64,000 nucleotides of DNA from Brevundimonas sp. UBA6550 (GCF_002434505.1 NZ_DJKE01000001.1:310001-374000), one strand, 5' to 3'; positions 55,020 to 63,801 are shown, counted from the stretch's first letter. Notes: generated by a model from the sequence alone, not told the origin. A program made the numbers and translations.

Positions 55020-56516
55020 TCAGGCGGTCTTCAGCATCCGCCGACGTTGTACGGAGGATGGAATCCTCAAGGCTTCCCGATACTTGGCCACCGTTCGACG
55101 GGCGATGTCGATGCCGGTCTCCTTCAGGATTTCGACGATCCGGTCGTCGGACAAAACGTCGCCCTCCAGACCCTCGCCGTCGATCATCGTCTTGATCCGA
55201 TGGCGGACCGCTTCGGCCGAATGGGACGACGCCCCGTCCACCGACTGGATGGCGGCGGTGAAGAAGAATTTCAGCTCGAACACGCCCCTCGGCGTGGCGA
55301 CATATTTGTTGGAGGTGACGCGGCTGACGGTCGATTCGTGCATGCCGATGGCGTCCGCCACCGTCTTCAGATTCAGCGGCCGCAGGAACTCGACGCCGAA
55401 GGCGAAGAAGGCGTCCTGCTGGCGCACGATCTCGGACGACACCTTCAATATGGTCTTGGCCCGCTGATCCAGCGACTTGACCAGCCAGTTGGCCTGGGCC
55501 GCGCAATCGGCGACGAAAGTCTTTTCGGTGTCGGAGCGTGCGCCCGCCTGGACCAGACCGTGATAGCGCTTGTCCACCAGGAGACGCGGCAGGGTGTCGG
55601 CGTTCAGCTCCACCCGCCAGCCGCCGGCCGGATCGGGTCGCACATGGACGTCGGGCACGACCGTCTGGGCCGGCTCGCCGCCGAAGCCCGCGCCGGGACG
55701 CGGCGTCAGGGCCTTCAGCTCGGCGATCATCTCGGCCAGGTCTTCCCCGTCCACGTCGCAGACCCGGCGCAGCGCCGTCAGGTCGCGCCGCGCCAACAGG
55801 TCCAGATTGTCCAGCAGGGCCGCCATGGCCGGGTCGAACCGATTGCGTTCGATCAGTTGCAGCTTCAGGCACTCCGGCACCGACCGCGCCATGATCCCGG
55901 TCGGCTCGAACCCGTGACAGACGCTCAGCACCGCCTCGATCCGCTCGAGCGGCACGCCCAGCCGATCCGCGAACTCGGCCAGCTCGCCCCGCAGATAGCC
56001 GCCCTCGTCCGTCGCGTCGATCAGGGTCAGGGCGATGCCATGGTCCGCCGCCGTGAACCCCGCCGACGACGCCTGGGCCTGAAGATGCTCCCACAGCGTC
56101 GGCTCGTGGGTGTCGGGCCGTTCACCCTCGCCCTCGAAGATCGATCCGCCCTTGCCGGCGCTGGACCAGTCCGACAGCCCCGGCTGGGCCTCGTCGGTCA
56201 TCCGGTCGCTGGTGCGTTCGCCCGGCGCGGCGTCGCCATAGACGTCGTCCGATCCGGCGTCCATCGCCGCCACCGACCCCTCGCCCACCCCGTCGCCGAA
56301 GGTCATTTCGCCGTCGCCGGTCTCGGCGCGTTCGACGGCCTCGGGCGTCTCGCCCTCCGGCTCCTCGCGCTGCAGCAGCGGATTGCGCTCCAGCTCCTGC
56401 TCGACGAAATCGTCCAGTTCCAGGTTGGACAGTTGCAGCAGCTTGATCGCCTGCTGCAGCTGGGGCGTGATGACCAGCCCCTGCCCCTGCCTGACCTCTA
56501 ACCTCTGCCCGATCAC
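55020..56516 (-). CDS. rpoN: RNA polymerase sigma-54 factor
   Basis: The 498-residue protein has the Gln-rich region I (QRLEVRQGQGLVITPQLQQAIKLLQLSNLEL), an acidic region II (about 60-130), the core-binding domain (about 140-370), the HTH (IGMHESTVSRVTSNKYVATPRGVFELKFFF) and the RpoN box in ARRTVAKYREAL at the C-terminus. It directs transcription from -24/-12 promoters with activator proteins. GTG at 56516. A family A element lies upstream, then lptB. Confidence 0.95.
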   Translation of the reverse strand: MIGQRLEVRQGQGLVITPQLQQAIKLLQLSNLELDDFVEQELERNPLLQREEPEGETPEAVERAETGDGEMTFGDGVGEGSVAAMDAGSDDVYGDAAPGERTSDRMTDEAQPGLSDWSSAGKGGSIFEGEGERPDTHEPTLWEHLQAQASSAGFTAADHGIALTLIDATDEGGYLRGELAEFADRLGVPLERIEAVLSVCHGFEPTGIMARSVPECLKLQLIERNRFDPAMAALLDNLDLLARRDLTALRRVCDVDGEDLAEMIAELKALTPRPGAGFGGEPAQTVVPDVHVRPDPAGGWRVELNADTLPRLLVDKRYHGLVQAGARSDTEKTFVADCAAQANWLVKSLDQRAKTILKVSSEIVRQQDAFFAFGVEFLRPLNLKTVADAIGMHESTVSRVTSNKYVATPRGVFELKFFFTAAIQSVDGASSHSAEAVRHRIKTMIDGEGLEGDVLSDDRIVEILKETGIDIARRTVAKYREALRIPSSVQRRRMLKTA

Positions 56517-56606
56517 GTCCGCATCCCGCCGCCAGAGCCAGACTGGCCCGGAACTTGCTGGGGCAGAATGTCGCCTAACCCGTTAACGTCAGACGAACGC
56601 GCTTTT

Positions 56607-56760
56607 CGTCTCCTCCCCATTTCATGGGGAGCTGGCGCGGCGCTTCCTTTAAGCGCCGTGACGGAGGGGTTCTTGACCGCATCACAGACGCCCGTGGGGC
56701 TTCACCAGCCCCTCCACCACGCTACGCGCGGTCCCCCTCCCCACGAGTGGGGAGGAGACG
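56607..56760. repeat. Palindromic intergenic element, family A copy 3 (154 bp)
   Basis: The ends are inverted: CGTCTCCTCCCC (56607-56618) and GGGGAGGAGACG (56749-56760). An inner pair GTGACGGAGGGG / CCCCTCCACCAC runs in opposite direction. The CCACGCTACGCGCGGTCCCCCTCCCC block resembles the CCACCCCGCTTTGCGCGGTCCCCCTCCCC block of copy 1. No ORF. It lies between lptB and rpoN. Confidence 0.8.
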
Positions 56761-56767
56761 CGATCGA

Positions 56768-57562
56768 TCAAACGTAGTTTTCGCCCAGATACACCCGGCG
56801 CACCTCGGCGTCGTGGATCGCCTCGTCGGAGGTGCCTTCGAACAGCACCGCGCCGTTGGAGATGATCGACACCCGGTCGGTGATGTCCAGGGTCTCGCGC
56901 ACATTGTGGTCGGTGATCAGCACCCCGATCCCCTGGCTGGCCAGATAGCGGATCACGGTGCGGATGTCGGCGATGGCCAGGGGGTCGATGCCGGCGAAGG
57001 GTTCGTCCAGCAGCATGAAGGACGGCCGCCCGGCCAGGGCGCGCGCGATCTCCACCCGCCGCCGCTCGCCGCCCGACAGGGCCGTGGCCGCCGCATGGCG
57101 CAGATGGTCGATGTGCAGTTCGTGCAGCAGCCGCTCGGTCTCGGCCTTGATCTGATCGGCGGGGTAGTTCAGCTCGACCACCGCGCGCACGTTCTTCTCG
57201 ACCGTCATGCCGCGAAAGATCGAGGCTTCCTGCGCCAGATAGCCCAGGCCCATCCGCGCCCGCTGATACATGGGCTGGCCGGTGATGTCCTCGCCGTCCA
57301 GCCAGATCGCGCCCGAATCCGGCGGGATCAGGCCGGTGATCATGTAGAAACAGGTGGTCTTGCCCGCGCCGTTCGGCCCCAGCAGCCCTGCGACCTCGCC
57401 CCGCTGCACCGTCAGGGACACGTCGCGCACCACCTGCCGCGCCCCGAACGACCGGGCGATATTGACGACCCTCAGACCCTTTTCGGCCGGCGAGACGACA
57501 GGCGGCCACACAGCCGCCGGCCGGTCGTCCAGGTTCAGGGCGGAAAGTTCCTTGCGCGCCAA
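56768..57562 (-). CDS. lptB: LPS export ABC transporter ATP-binding protein
   Basis: The 264-residue ATPase has Walker A GPNGAGKTT (about residue 62), Q-loop LAQEASIF, signature LSGGERRR, Walker B FMLLDEPFAGIDP and switch His in ITDHNVRETL. The sequence of the D-loop region is typical of LptB. It powers transport of LPS from the inner membrane with LptFG. The TTG at 57562 has GGGGAT upstream and gives 264 residues; a GTG at 57511 would remove an extra 17-residue tail not usual in LptB. It follows lptA by 26 bp. Confidence 0.93.
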   Translation of the reverse strand: MARKELSALNLDDRPAAVWPPVVSPAEKGLRVVNIARSFGARQVVRDVSLTVQRGEVAGLLGPNGAGKTTCFYMITGLIPPDSGAIWLDGEDITGQPMYQRARMGLGYLAQEASIFRGMTVEKNVRAVVELNYPADQIKAETERLLHELHIDHLRHAAATALSGGERRRVEIARALAGRPSFMLLDEPFAGIDPLAIADIRTVIRYLASQGIGVLITDHNVRETLDITDRVSIISNGAVLFEGTSDEAIHDAEVRRVYLGENYV

Positions 57563-57588
57563 ATCACTGATCCCCAGGCCGAAGGGCC

Positions 57589-58101
57589 TCAGTTCCCGCT
57601 GGGATAGAAGACGCCCTGCACGCGGCTGCCGGCGGCGCCGCGCGGCGCGCCGTCCATACGGGCGGTCTCGGTGTTGATGTTGTAGACCAGGCGCGATCCG
57701 GTCAGCACGTTCTGGCCCTGGGTCAGGATGACGTTGCCCGTCACCACGATCTCGCCATTGCCCAGATTATAGACCGCGCGGTCGCCGCGCATCGACTGGT
57801 CCGGGGTGACGAAATAGACGGTCCCCGCCGCCTCGGCCCGCTCCAGGCTGCCGCCGTCGCTGCTGACCAGGGTCAGGGTGTCGGCGCGGAAGCGGTTGCC
57901 GCCCTGGGTCGCCTCGGCCCGGCCGCGCAGGATCACCCGGTTGGGCGCGTATTCGACCGAATCGGCGCCATAGGCCACCGGCTGGTTCGACGCCTGGGCG
58001 CGGCCTGCGCCCTGGCTCTGGGCGTCCCCGACCGCAGGCAGGGCGACGACCGCGACCGCCGCGACGGCCGCCAGGGCCCTGGAAATCTTCATCGTCATCA
58101 T
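57589..58101 (-). CDS. lptA: LPS transport periplasmic protein LptA (OstA-like)
   Basis: The 170-residue protein has a signal peptide (ISRALAAVAAVAVVALPAVGDAQ) and the OstA beta-jellyroll repeats (VEYAPNRVILRGRAEATQGGNRFRAD, AVYNLGNGEIVVTGNVILTQGQNVLTGSRLVYNI). LptA forms the periplasmic bridge for LPS. ATG at 58101 overlaps the lptC stop by 4 nt. Some uncertainty remains over which of two ATGs (58101, 58098) is used. Confidence 0.92.
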   Translation of the reverse strand: MMTMKISRALAAVAAVAVVALPAVGDAQSQGAGRAQASNQPVAYGADSVEYAPNRVILRGRAEATQGGNRFRADTLTLVSSDGGSLERAEAAGTVYFVTPDQSMRGDRAVYNLGNGEIVVTGNVILTQGQNVLTGSRLVYNINTETARMDGAPRGAAGSRVQGVFYPSGN

Positions 58102-58757
58102 CGGCCTGCACCCGCGGGCGTCAGCACGCCCTTCACCTTGTTGTCGCCTGCGCCATCGAACACCACGCGCTGACCCTGGTCATAGATGGCATAGGACGAT
58201 GCGTTGATGGTTCCAATAGGGCCTGAACCCTGAACGCCCTTTGAACCCGTGACGACGCCGGTATCGGTGTTCACCACCGCCTCGGGCGTGGTCAGGATGA
58301 AGCCCGTGCCGCCGTCGGAGATCCGCACGTTCGGGCCGATCGTCACCGTCTTGGCCTGTTCGTCATAAGTCCCGCCGTCGGCCGTCAGCTCCGTCACCTT
58401 GCGCCCGCCCAGGTTCAGCTTCAGCGCCGGGCCGATCAGGCGGAACTTCCCCGTATTGGGATCGCGCACCGCCCCTTGGGCGCCCACGGTGAAGGCGCGG
58501 CCTTGCGAATCCTGGCCGTGGAACAGCGGGCTGTCCAGCCGCACCTCCTGGCTCTGACTGGCCTTGCGCTCCACCCCCGACATCACGGTGCGGAACACCG
58601 TCCAGGTCAGGACGCCGCCCGCCAGCACCAGGATGACGATGGGCAGCACTCGGCGATACAGCTTCACCCGGCGCGAACGCGCGCGCCAGCGGGCGCCGGC
58701 CAGGGCGACCCGGGCCTCGTCGGCCTCGATGCGGGACGGATCGACGGGGTCGGTCAA
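58098..58757 (-). CDS. lptC: LPS export protein LptC, TTG start
   Basis: The 219-residue protein has one N-terminal membrane helix (about 38-58, LPIVILVLAGGVLTWTVF) after a basic patch, and a periplasmic LptC/OstA-like domain (VTELTADGGTYDEQAKTVTIGPNVRIS, TGVVTGSKGVQGSGPIG). It docks LptA to LptBFG. The TTG at 58757 follows GAGG at six bases; the frame upstream belongs to rnd. It is 7 bp after the rnd stop and overlaps lptA. Confidence 0.88.
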   Translation of the reverse strand: MTDPVDPSRIEADEARVALAGARWRARSRRVKLYRRVLPIVILVLAGGVLTWTVFRTVMSGVERKASQSQEVRLDSPLFHGQDSQGRAFTVGAQGAVRDPNTGKFRLIGPALKLNLGGRKVTELTADGGTYDEQAKTVTIGPNVRISDGGTGFILTTPEAVVNTDTGVVTGSKGVQGSGPIGTINASSYAIYDQGQRVVFDGAGDNKVKGVLTPAGAGR

Positions 58758-58764
58758 GCGCGCC

Positions 58765-59379
58765 TCAGCTGTGGGCGAAGATGTCGATCTCGTCCCAGCC
58801 GGCGAGGTCGAGCGCCGAACGGGTCGGCAGGAAGTCGAAACATTTCGCGGCCAGTTCGGTGCGCCCCTCGCGCGCCAGCATCTGGTCCAGCTTGGCCTTG
58901 GCCGCGTGCAGATAAAGGACGTCCGACGCCGCATAGTCCAGCTGCGCCTGGGTCAGGGTCGCCGCGCCCCAGTCCGACGACTGCTGCGCCTTGGACAGGT
59001 CCACGCCGACCGTCTCGCGCACCACGTCCTTCAGCCCGTGCCGGTCCGTATAGGTGCGCGCCAGCTTTGAGGCGATCTTGGTGCAATAGACCGGCCGCGT
59101 CTCGACGCCGAGGTGCAGCAGGAACATGCCGATGTCGAACCGGCCGAAGTGGAAGATCTTGGTCACCGCCGGATCGGTCAGCACCCGCTTCAGGTTCGGA
59201 CAGTCGTAGGCGGGACGGTTCAGCCGCACGACATGGGCGTTGCCGTCGCCCGACGACAGCTGCACCACGCACAGCGGATCGCGGCGAAAACGCAGGCCCA
59301 TGGTCTCGGAATCGATGGCGACCTCGGAACCCAGGTCCAGATCGTCGGGCAGGTCGCCCTCGTGCAGGTAAACGGTCAT
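58765..59379 (-). CDS. rnd: Ribonuclease D-like 3'-5' exonuclease (short form)
   Basis: The 204-residue protein has the DEDDy residues: Asp/Glu in AIDSETMGLR, Asp in FHFGRFDIGMF and Asp/Tyr in LDYAASDVLYL. HRDC domains of the long RNase D are absent, so it is the short alphaproteobacterial form. It trims RNA 3' ends. ATG at 59379. First gene of rnd-lptCAB. Confidence 0.88.
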   Translation of the reverse strand: MTVYLHEGDLPDDLDLGSEVAIDSETMGLRFRRDPLCVVQLSSGDGNAHVVRLNRPAYDCPNLKRVLTDPAVTKIFHFGRFDIGMFLLHLGVETRPVYCTKIASKLARTYTDRHGLKDVVRETVGVDLSKAQQSSDWGAATLTQAQLDYAASDVLYLHAAKAKLDQMLAREGRTELAAKCFDFLPTRSALDLAGWDEIDIFAHS

Positions 59380-59447
59380 GCTCAGGCTCTTACACGGCGA
59401 ATGCAGCGGGCGAAACGGGCTGCTTCAAGGGGCGCCGACCCGAACGG

Positions 59448-59849
59448 TCAGGGATAGGAGGCGATCTCGATCAGATTGCCGTCGGGGTCGCGCACATAGA
59501 CGGAACGGATCGGCCCTTTCGCCCCTCGCTTGTCGACCGGGCCCAGTTCAAGCGAAACACCGCAATGACGGAGATGCGCCAGAACGGCGTCTGGCTCGAG
59601 TTCCGTCAGAAAACAGAGGTCCGCCCCGCCTGCGCCAGGATTGCGGCCCGTGAACCAATCAGCCTGCGAGGCGTCGAGCGGCCGCAAATTAATTTTGTTG
59701 CCGCCAAAGAAAAGGCTCGTGCGAACGTCGCCCGACGGGGCGCGCGCGTCACGGCGCTCCATGCCCAAGGTCTGGCCGTACCACTTGGCCGAGAGATCGA
59801 CGTCCCGCACGTTCAGCACGATGTGGTCGAAAGCGTTCACGGTCAGCAT
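59448..59849 (-). CDS. VOC-family (glyoxalase/extradiol dioxygenase fold) protein
   Basis: The 133-residue protein has paired beta-alpha-beta-beta-beta modules: FDHIVLNVRDVDLSAKWY (His) and SVYVRDPDGNLIEIASYP (Glu). Metal-ligand His and Glu are present; GGADLCFL lies between. It resembles lactoylglutathione lyase-like VOC proteins of unknown substrate. The ATG at 59849 is chosen over an upstream open frame. It is 77 bp downstream of a tRNA terminator. Confidence 0.87.
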   Translation of the reverse strand: MLTVNAFDHIVLNVRDVDLSAKWYGQTLGMERRDARAPSGDVRTSLFFGGNKINLRPLDASQADWFTGRNPGAGGADLCFLTELEPDAVLAHLRHCGVSLELGPVDKRGAKGPIRSVYVRDPDGNLIEIASYP

Positions 59850-59932
59850 GAGATCGTCTCGTTGCGGTGCGCTATATCCCGCAACCCCTACTGGCCTAAC
59901 GCGACAGCGATCAAGCCGATCACTCTGCGCCC

Positions 59933-59971
59933 GAAAACAACAACGGCGCCGTGTTCGAAAACACGGCGCCG
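59933..59971 (-). terminator. Terminator after tRNA-Leu
   Basis: On the minus strand the perfect 12-bp stem CGGCGCCGTGTT / AACACGGCGCCG (59971-59960 and 59955-59944) with a 4-nt loop is followed by TTGTTGTTTTC (59943-59933). It lies just after the tRNA gene on the same strand. Confidence 0.88.
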
Positions 59972-59980
59972 TCTGAAAGA

Positions 59981-60067
<87 letters not shown>

Positions 60068-60280
60068 CCCGTCGGCAGCGCCTTGCGGCGTTTCCATCGG
60101 GAAGGCGCGGACCTCTAAGGGAGGCTCCGGGCGGGGTCAACAAGGATTTTTCGCCTTTGCGAGATTTCTTCCGCGAACGGCGTTTGAAGCGTGGCCGCGC
60201 GCCCCGCGCCGCCGTCGTTTAACGCCCGCTAAGCCTGTTTTCTAACCGCGTCTTGAGGCGACCGGGCCTAAAGGGAAACC

Positions 60281-61123
60281 ATGACGGAGCCGTCCCCGCC
60301 CCTGCCGACGACCGAGCGCCGCGCCCGGCCCCGCGCGCCCTTTCGCGCCCGTCGCCGCGCCAGCGAAAGGGTGCGGCTGATGGGCCAGTGGGTCGATCTG
60401 GTCCGGCCCGAGGAGGTCCAGCACCATATTCAGCAGGCCGTGACCGAGGGCCGCAAGAGCCTGATCGCCAACCACAATCTGCACAGCCTGTATCTGATGC
60501 AGCGCACGCCGGGCCTGGCCGCCTTCTATGACCGGGCCGACATGGTGGAGGTCGATTCCACCCCCCTGATCGCCTTTTCGCGGCTGGCGGGCCTGAACAG
60601 CCGGGGTTTCCACCGCTGCACCTATCTGGACTGGCGCGACCATTTCTGGAGCGTGGCCGCCCGCAACGGCTGGCGCGTCCTGTCGGTCGGGGGCGCGTCC
60701 GGCGTGGGCGAGACGGCGGCCGACCGCCTGCGCGCCGCCTGGCCCGGCGCCGAGATCGCGGTCCACCACGGCTTCTTCGACGCCCGCCCCGGCTCGGCCG
60801 AGAACGCCGCCGTCCTGGCCCGGATCGAAGACTTCCAACCCCACGTCCTGTTCGTGGGCATGGGAATGCCGCGCCAGGAGCTTTGGATCGCCGACAACTA
60901 CGACCGCCTGCCCGATTGCGTCATCCTGTCGGTCGGGGCCGCCTTCGACTATGAGGCGGGCGTCCAGAGCGCGGCGCCGCGCTGGATGGGCCGGGCCGGG
61001 ATCGAATGGGCTTATCGCCTGTTCCGCGACCCTCGGCGGCTGTTCGTCCGCTACTGCATCGAACCGTGGAGCCTGATCCCCCTGGCGCTGGCCGACCTGC
61101 GCGCAGGGCGGCGTCGTCGCTGA
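60281..61123 (+). CDS. WecG/TagA/CpsF-family glycosyltransferase
   Basis: The 280-residue GT26 protein has NHNLHSLYLMQRTPGL (acceptor site), RVLSVGGASGVGETAADRL, HHGFFDARPGSAENAAVLARI and VGMGMPRQELWIADNYDRLPD; the last is the family hallmark. Such enzymes transfer ManNAc(A) or similar sugar to undecaprenyl-linked intermediates at the inner membrane face. A short FAD protein and a Wza-like exporter are nearby, which suggests an exopolysaccharide task. ATG at 60281. Confidence 0.88.
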   Translation: MTEPSPPLPTTERRARPRAPFRARRRASERVRLMGQWVDLVRPEEVQHHIQQAVTEGRKSLIANHNLHSLYLMQRTPGLAAFYDRADMVEVDSTPLIAFSRLAGLNSRGFHRCTYLDWRDHFWSVAARNGWRVLSVGGASGVGETAADRLRAAWPGAEIAVHHGFFDARPGSAENAAVLARIEDFQPHVLFVGMGMPRQELWIADNYDRLPDCVILSVGAAFDYEAGVQSAAPRWMGRAGIEWAYRLFRDPRRLFVRYCIEPWSLIPLALADLRAGRRRR

Positions 61124-61136
61124 TCGCCCCCAATCG

Positions 61137-61185
61137 TCATTCCGGGGCGTCGGAAGGACGGCGAGGGCTTGAATCCCGGTCAAAT
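61137..61185. repeat. Half copy of family B element
   Basis: It begins GTCATTCCGGGGCGTCGG, like the left end of the family B elements at 39111 and 62644, but no matching right end (CCCCGGAATGAC) is found. It lies 14 bp after the WecG-like gene stop. The remaining part of 61124-61289 shows no gene. Confidence 0.5.
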
Positions 61186-61289
61186 CTGACGCGGCCATAT
61201 TCCTACTGGTCAGATAGATATTTATCGCCATGATCGACGCCCGTCGCCGTGTGCTATCGACACGGCGTCGAAACCAGGACGGAGCGCGC

Positions 61290-62636
61290 ATGTCACAGCG
61301 ACACCGGGCACAGCGAGACGGGCCGCAGATCGCCATTGTGGGCGCGGGGTTCAGCGGCCTGCTGACGGCCGTGAACCTTCTTCAGGCCTCGTCCGCCGTG
61401 CGGGTGACGCTGATCGAGCGGCGCGGCGTGTTCGGGCCCGGCACGGCCTATGACACCGGCAACCCCCAGCATCTTCTGAACGTGCGCCTGGACAATATGA
61501 GCGCCTTTCCCGACCGGCCGGGGCATCTGGCCGACTGGCTGGCGGAACAGCCGTCCTGGCGCGCCCAGGACGGCTTCATCACCCGCGGCGTCTATGGCGA
61601 CTATCTGCAATCCCTGCTGGACGCGGCGCTTGATGACGCGCCCGAACGCCTTACCCTGATCGGCGCCGAGGCCCGCGCGCTGGATCGCCAGGACGACGGC
61701 TGGCGCATCGGAACATCGGACGGCGAGATCGTCGTGGACCAGGTGGTGCTGGCGCTGGGCAATCTGGAGCCGGCCTCGCCGCCGGGCGTGGACGCGGCCG
61801 TGCGCGCCTCGTCCGCCTATGTCGAGAACCCCTGGCGGCTGGACGCGGCCTCGGCCGAGACGGCGCGCAACGTGCTTCTGATCGGGTCGGGCCTGACCAT
61901 GGTCGATGCGGCCCTGACGCTGCGGCGGCCGGGGCGGCGCTTCACCGCCCTGTCGCGCCACGGCCTTCTGCCCCGCGCCCATGCCGTCGCGCCCCCCGCG
62001 CCCTTCGGCGGCGACTTCTCCGGCGGGCCGGCCCAGGTCCTGCGCCAGGTCCGAAAGGCGACCGATCAGGCCGACTGGCGCGCCGTGTTCGACCGTCTGC
62101 GCCATTCGGCCCGCGCGTTGTGGCGGGGTTGGTCGCCGGTCGAGAGGCGGCGGTTCCTGCGCCATCTGCGCCCCCTGTGGGACGTGCATCGCCACCGGCT
62201 GTCGCCGGGATCGGCGCGCGACATCCATTCCATGCTGGCGGGCGGCGAGCTGACGGTTCTGGCCGGCAAGCTGACCGAACTGAAGGCCGTCGATGTCATC
62301 GACGTCGCCTGGCGCCCGCGCGGTCGCCGGCGCGCCATCCGCGACCGGTTCGACCTGGTGGTCAACTGCACCGGCCCGCTCGGCTCCATCGGCCACAGCA
62401 TCGAGCCGATGATCCGCGACATCCTGCAAAAGGGCTATGGCCGGCCCGATCCCCTGGGCCTGGGGCTTCAGGTCGACGACGACGGCCGCCTGCTGGACGC
62501 CGACGGCCGTCCGGCCCAGGGCCTGCACGCCATCGGCCCCCTGACGCGCGGCGCCTTCTGGGAAATGACCGCCGTCCCCGACCTGCGCGGCCAGGCCCGC
62601 GACCTGGCGACGCGGATATTGGCCGATCGGGCTTGA
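61290..62636 (+). CDS. FAD/NAD(P)-binding protein (PF13454-like oxidoreductase)
   Basis: The 448-residue protein has the FAD motif IAIVGAGFSGLLTAVNLL (residues about 14-31), YDTGNPQHLLNVRLDNMSAFPDRP (conserved block of this family) and RNVLLIGSGLTMVDAALTL, a second dinucleotide-binding motif. VVNCTGPLGSIG is near the end. Substrate is unknown. I selected ATG at 61290 with GGAG five bases before; an ATG at 61230 gives a basic extension. It lies between wecG-like and Wza-like genes. Confidence 0.82.
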   Translation: MSQRHRAQRDGPQIAIVGAGFSGLLTAVNLLQASSAVRVTLIERRGVFGPGTAYDTGNPQHLLNVRLDNMSAFPDRPGHLADWLAEQPSWRAQDGFITRGVYGDYLQSLLDAALDDAPERLTLIGAEARALDRQDDGWRIGTSDGEIVVDQVVLALGNLEPASPPGVDAAVRASSAYVENPWRLDAASAETARNVLLIGSGLTMVDAALTLRRPGRRFTALSRHGLLPRAHAVAPPAPFGGDFSGGPAQVLRQVRKATDQADWRAVFDRLRHSARALWRGWSPVERRRFLRHLRPLWDVHRHRLSPGSARDIHSMLAGGELTVLAGKLTELKAVDVIDVAWRPRGRRRAIRDRFDLVVNCTGPLGSIGHSIEPMIRDILQKGYGRPDPLGLGLQVDDDGRLLDADGRPAQGLHAIGPLTRGAFWEMTAVPDLRGQARDLATRILADRA

Positions 62637-62643
62637 AACAGCC

Positions 62644-62713
62644 GTCATTCCGGGGCGCCCTTAGGGGCGGCCCTGGGTTCCGGGTTCCTCGCCAGGCTCG
62701 GCCCCGGAATGAC
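62644..62713. repeat. Palindromic intergenic element, family B copy 2 (70 bp)
   Basis: The ends GTCATTCCGGGGC (62644-62656) and GCCCCGGAATGAC (62701-62713) are exact 13-bp inverted repeats. Its centre has TGGGTTCCGGGTTCC. No ORF. Located between the FAD protein and the Wza-like gene. Confidence 0.75.
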
Positions 62714-62779
62714 AAGAACGGCGAGGGACCATGCGTCTGGACCTTCACAATCCAGACAGATATTCTGGACAGCTTCACC

Positions 62780-63331
62780 GTGCATCCGGGAGAGACGACC
62801 CTGCCGCGTCCCGTCCTCGCCGTTAGTCTCGCGCTGGCCCTGGCGTTCGGCCTGACCGCCTTTACCGACAATGTGCTGGGCGACTATCGCCTGGCCCCGG
62901 CCGACAGGGTGCGGATCGAGGTGTTTGGAGAGCCGGCGCTGGGGGGCGACTTCGCCCTGGACGGCCGGGGCCGCATCACCCTGCCGCTGGTCGGCGAAAT
63001 CCAGGCGTCCGGGCTCAGCGCGCCCCAGCTTCAGGCCGCCGTCGCCGACGCCCTCGGCCAGGGCTATCTGAAACAGCCGCGCGTCGCCGCCCAGGTCCTG
63101 ACCTATCGGCCCTTCTACATTTTGGGCGAGGTCAATCGGCCGGGCGAATACCCCTATGCCAACGACCTGACGGCGCTGCAGGCGGTCGCCACGGCCCAGG
63201 GCTTCACCTACCGCGCCAATAGCCGCCGCCTGTTCGTCCGCCGCGCCGGCGCCGCCGACGAACAGCCCCTGTCGCCCGACGCCCGCATCCTGCCCGGCGA
63301 CACGATCCGCATCGCAGAGCGGTATTTCTGA
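62780..63331 (+). CDS. Polysaccharide export protein (Wza-type), GTG start
   Basis: The 183-residue protein has an N-terminal signal peptide (RPVLAVSLALALAFGLTAF), a Poly_export domain (LGDYRLAPADRVRIEVFGEPALGGDFALDG, ITLPLVGEIQASGLS) and one SLBB-like part (YILGEVNRPGEYPY then TYRANSRRLFVRR). It is short and lacks the outer-membrane helix and lipobox of full Wza, as in many alphaproteobacterial exporters. No ATG is in frame; GTG at 62780 is the best start, but its ribosome site is poor. An out-of-frame ATG at 62730 precedes it. Confidence 0.82.
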   Translation: MHPGETTLPRPVLAVSLALALAFGLTAFTDNVLGDYRLAPADRVRIEVFGEPALGGDFALDGRGRITLPLVGEIQASGLSAPQLQAAVADALGQGYLKQPRVAAQVLTYRPFYILGEVNRPGEYPYANDLTALQAVATAQGFTYRANSRRLFVRRAGAADEQPLSPDARILPGDTIRIAERYF

Positions 63332-63350
63332 GGCGCTTCCCACACCGCTC

Positions 63351-63456
63351 GTCATCCTAGGCCTTGTGCCTAGGATCCAGAAACACAGGCGTCAGAACAC
63401 GGGGCTCACCTTCAAACACCGGGCGTATGGATCCTCGGCACGAGGCCGAGGATGAC
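63351..63456. repeat. Palindromic intergenic element, family C copy 2 (106 bp)
   Basis: Ends GTCATCCTAGG...CCTAGGATCC and GGATCCTCGG...CCGAGGATGAC are inverted hairpins, like 25066-25168. The interior has CAGGCGTCAGAACAC, similar to the CCGGTGTCAGCAT part of copy 1. No ORF. Between the Wza-like gene and convergent fliE. Confidence 0.7.
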
Positions 63457-63476
63457 GGCCGGAAGAGCCAATCCCC

Positions 63477-63791
63477 TCAGATCGGCATCGCCATGATTTC
63501 CTTATAGGCGGAAATCACCTGGTCCCGGACCGAGATCACCGTCTCCAGCGACGCCTCGGCCGAGCTCAGCGCCGTCACCACGTCGATCAGATTGCCCTGG
63601 CCCTGGACCGAGCGGGTCATCTGGGTCTCGGCCGCGCGCGACTGCTGGGTCATGTCGGTCATGGCGTTCTTGACCAGGTCGGCGAAGCCGCCGTCGCCGG
63701 CGCCCGGCGCTTGCGCTGCGCCAGAAAGCCCGGTCGGCATGGCGCCGCCCTGGACGGCGGCATAGGCCCTGGCGGCCATCATCGGGTTCAT
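63477..63791 (-). CDS. fliE: Flagellar hook-basal body complex protein FliE
   Basis: The 104-residue protein matches FliE: FADLVKNAMTDMTQQSRAAETQM, GNLIDVVTALSSAEASLETVISVRDQVISAYKEIMAMPI. It joins the MS ring to the rod. ATG at 63791. It is downstream of flgC with a 10-bp gap, in the normal flgBC-fliE order. Confidence 0.94.
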   Translation of the reverse strand: MNPMMAARAYAAVQGGAMPTGLSGAAQAPGAGDGGFADLVKNAMTDMTQQSRAAETQMTRSVQGQGNLIDVVTALSSAEASLETVISVRDQVISAYKEIMAMPI

Positions 63792-63801
63792 GGCCTAGAC
63801 C

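Noticed and set aside
62730..62822. Short ORF from ATG 62730 (starts MRLDLHN)
   Set aside because: Out of frame with the Wza-like gene and only about 30 codons; I find no support beyond a GAGGG-like RBS.
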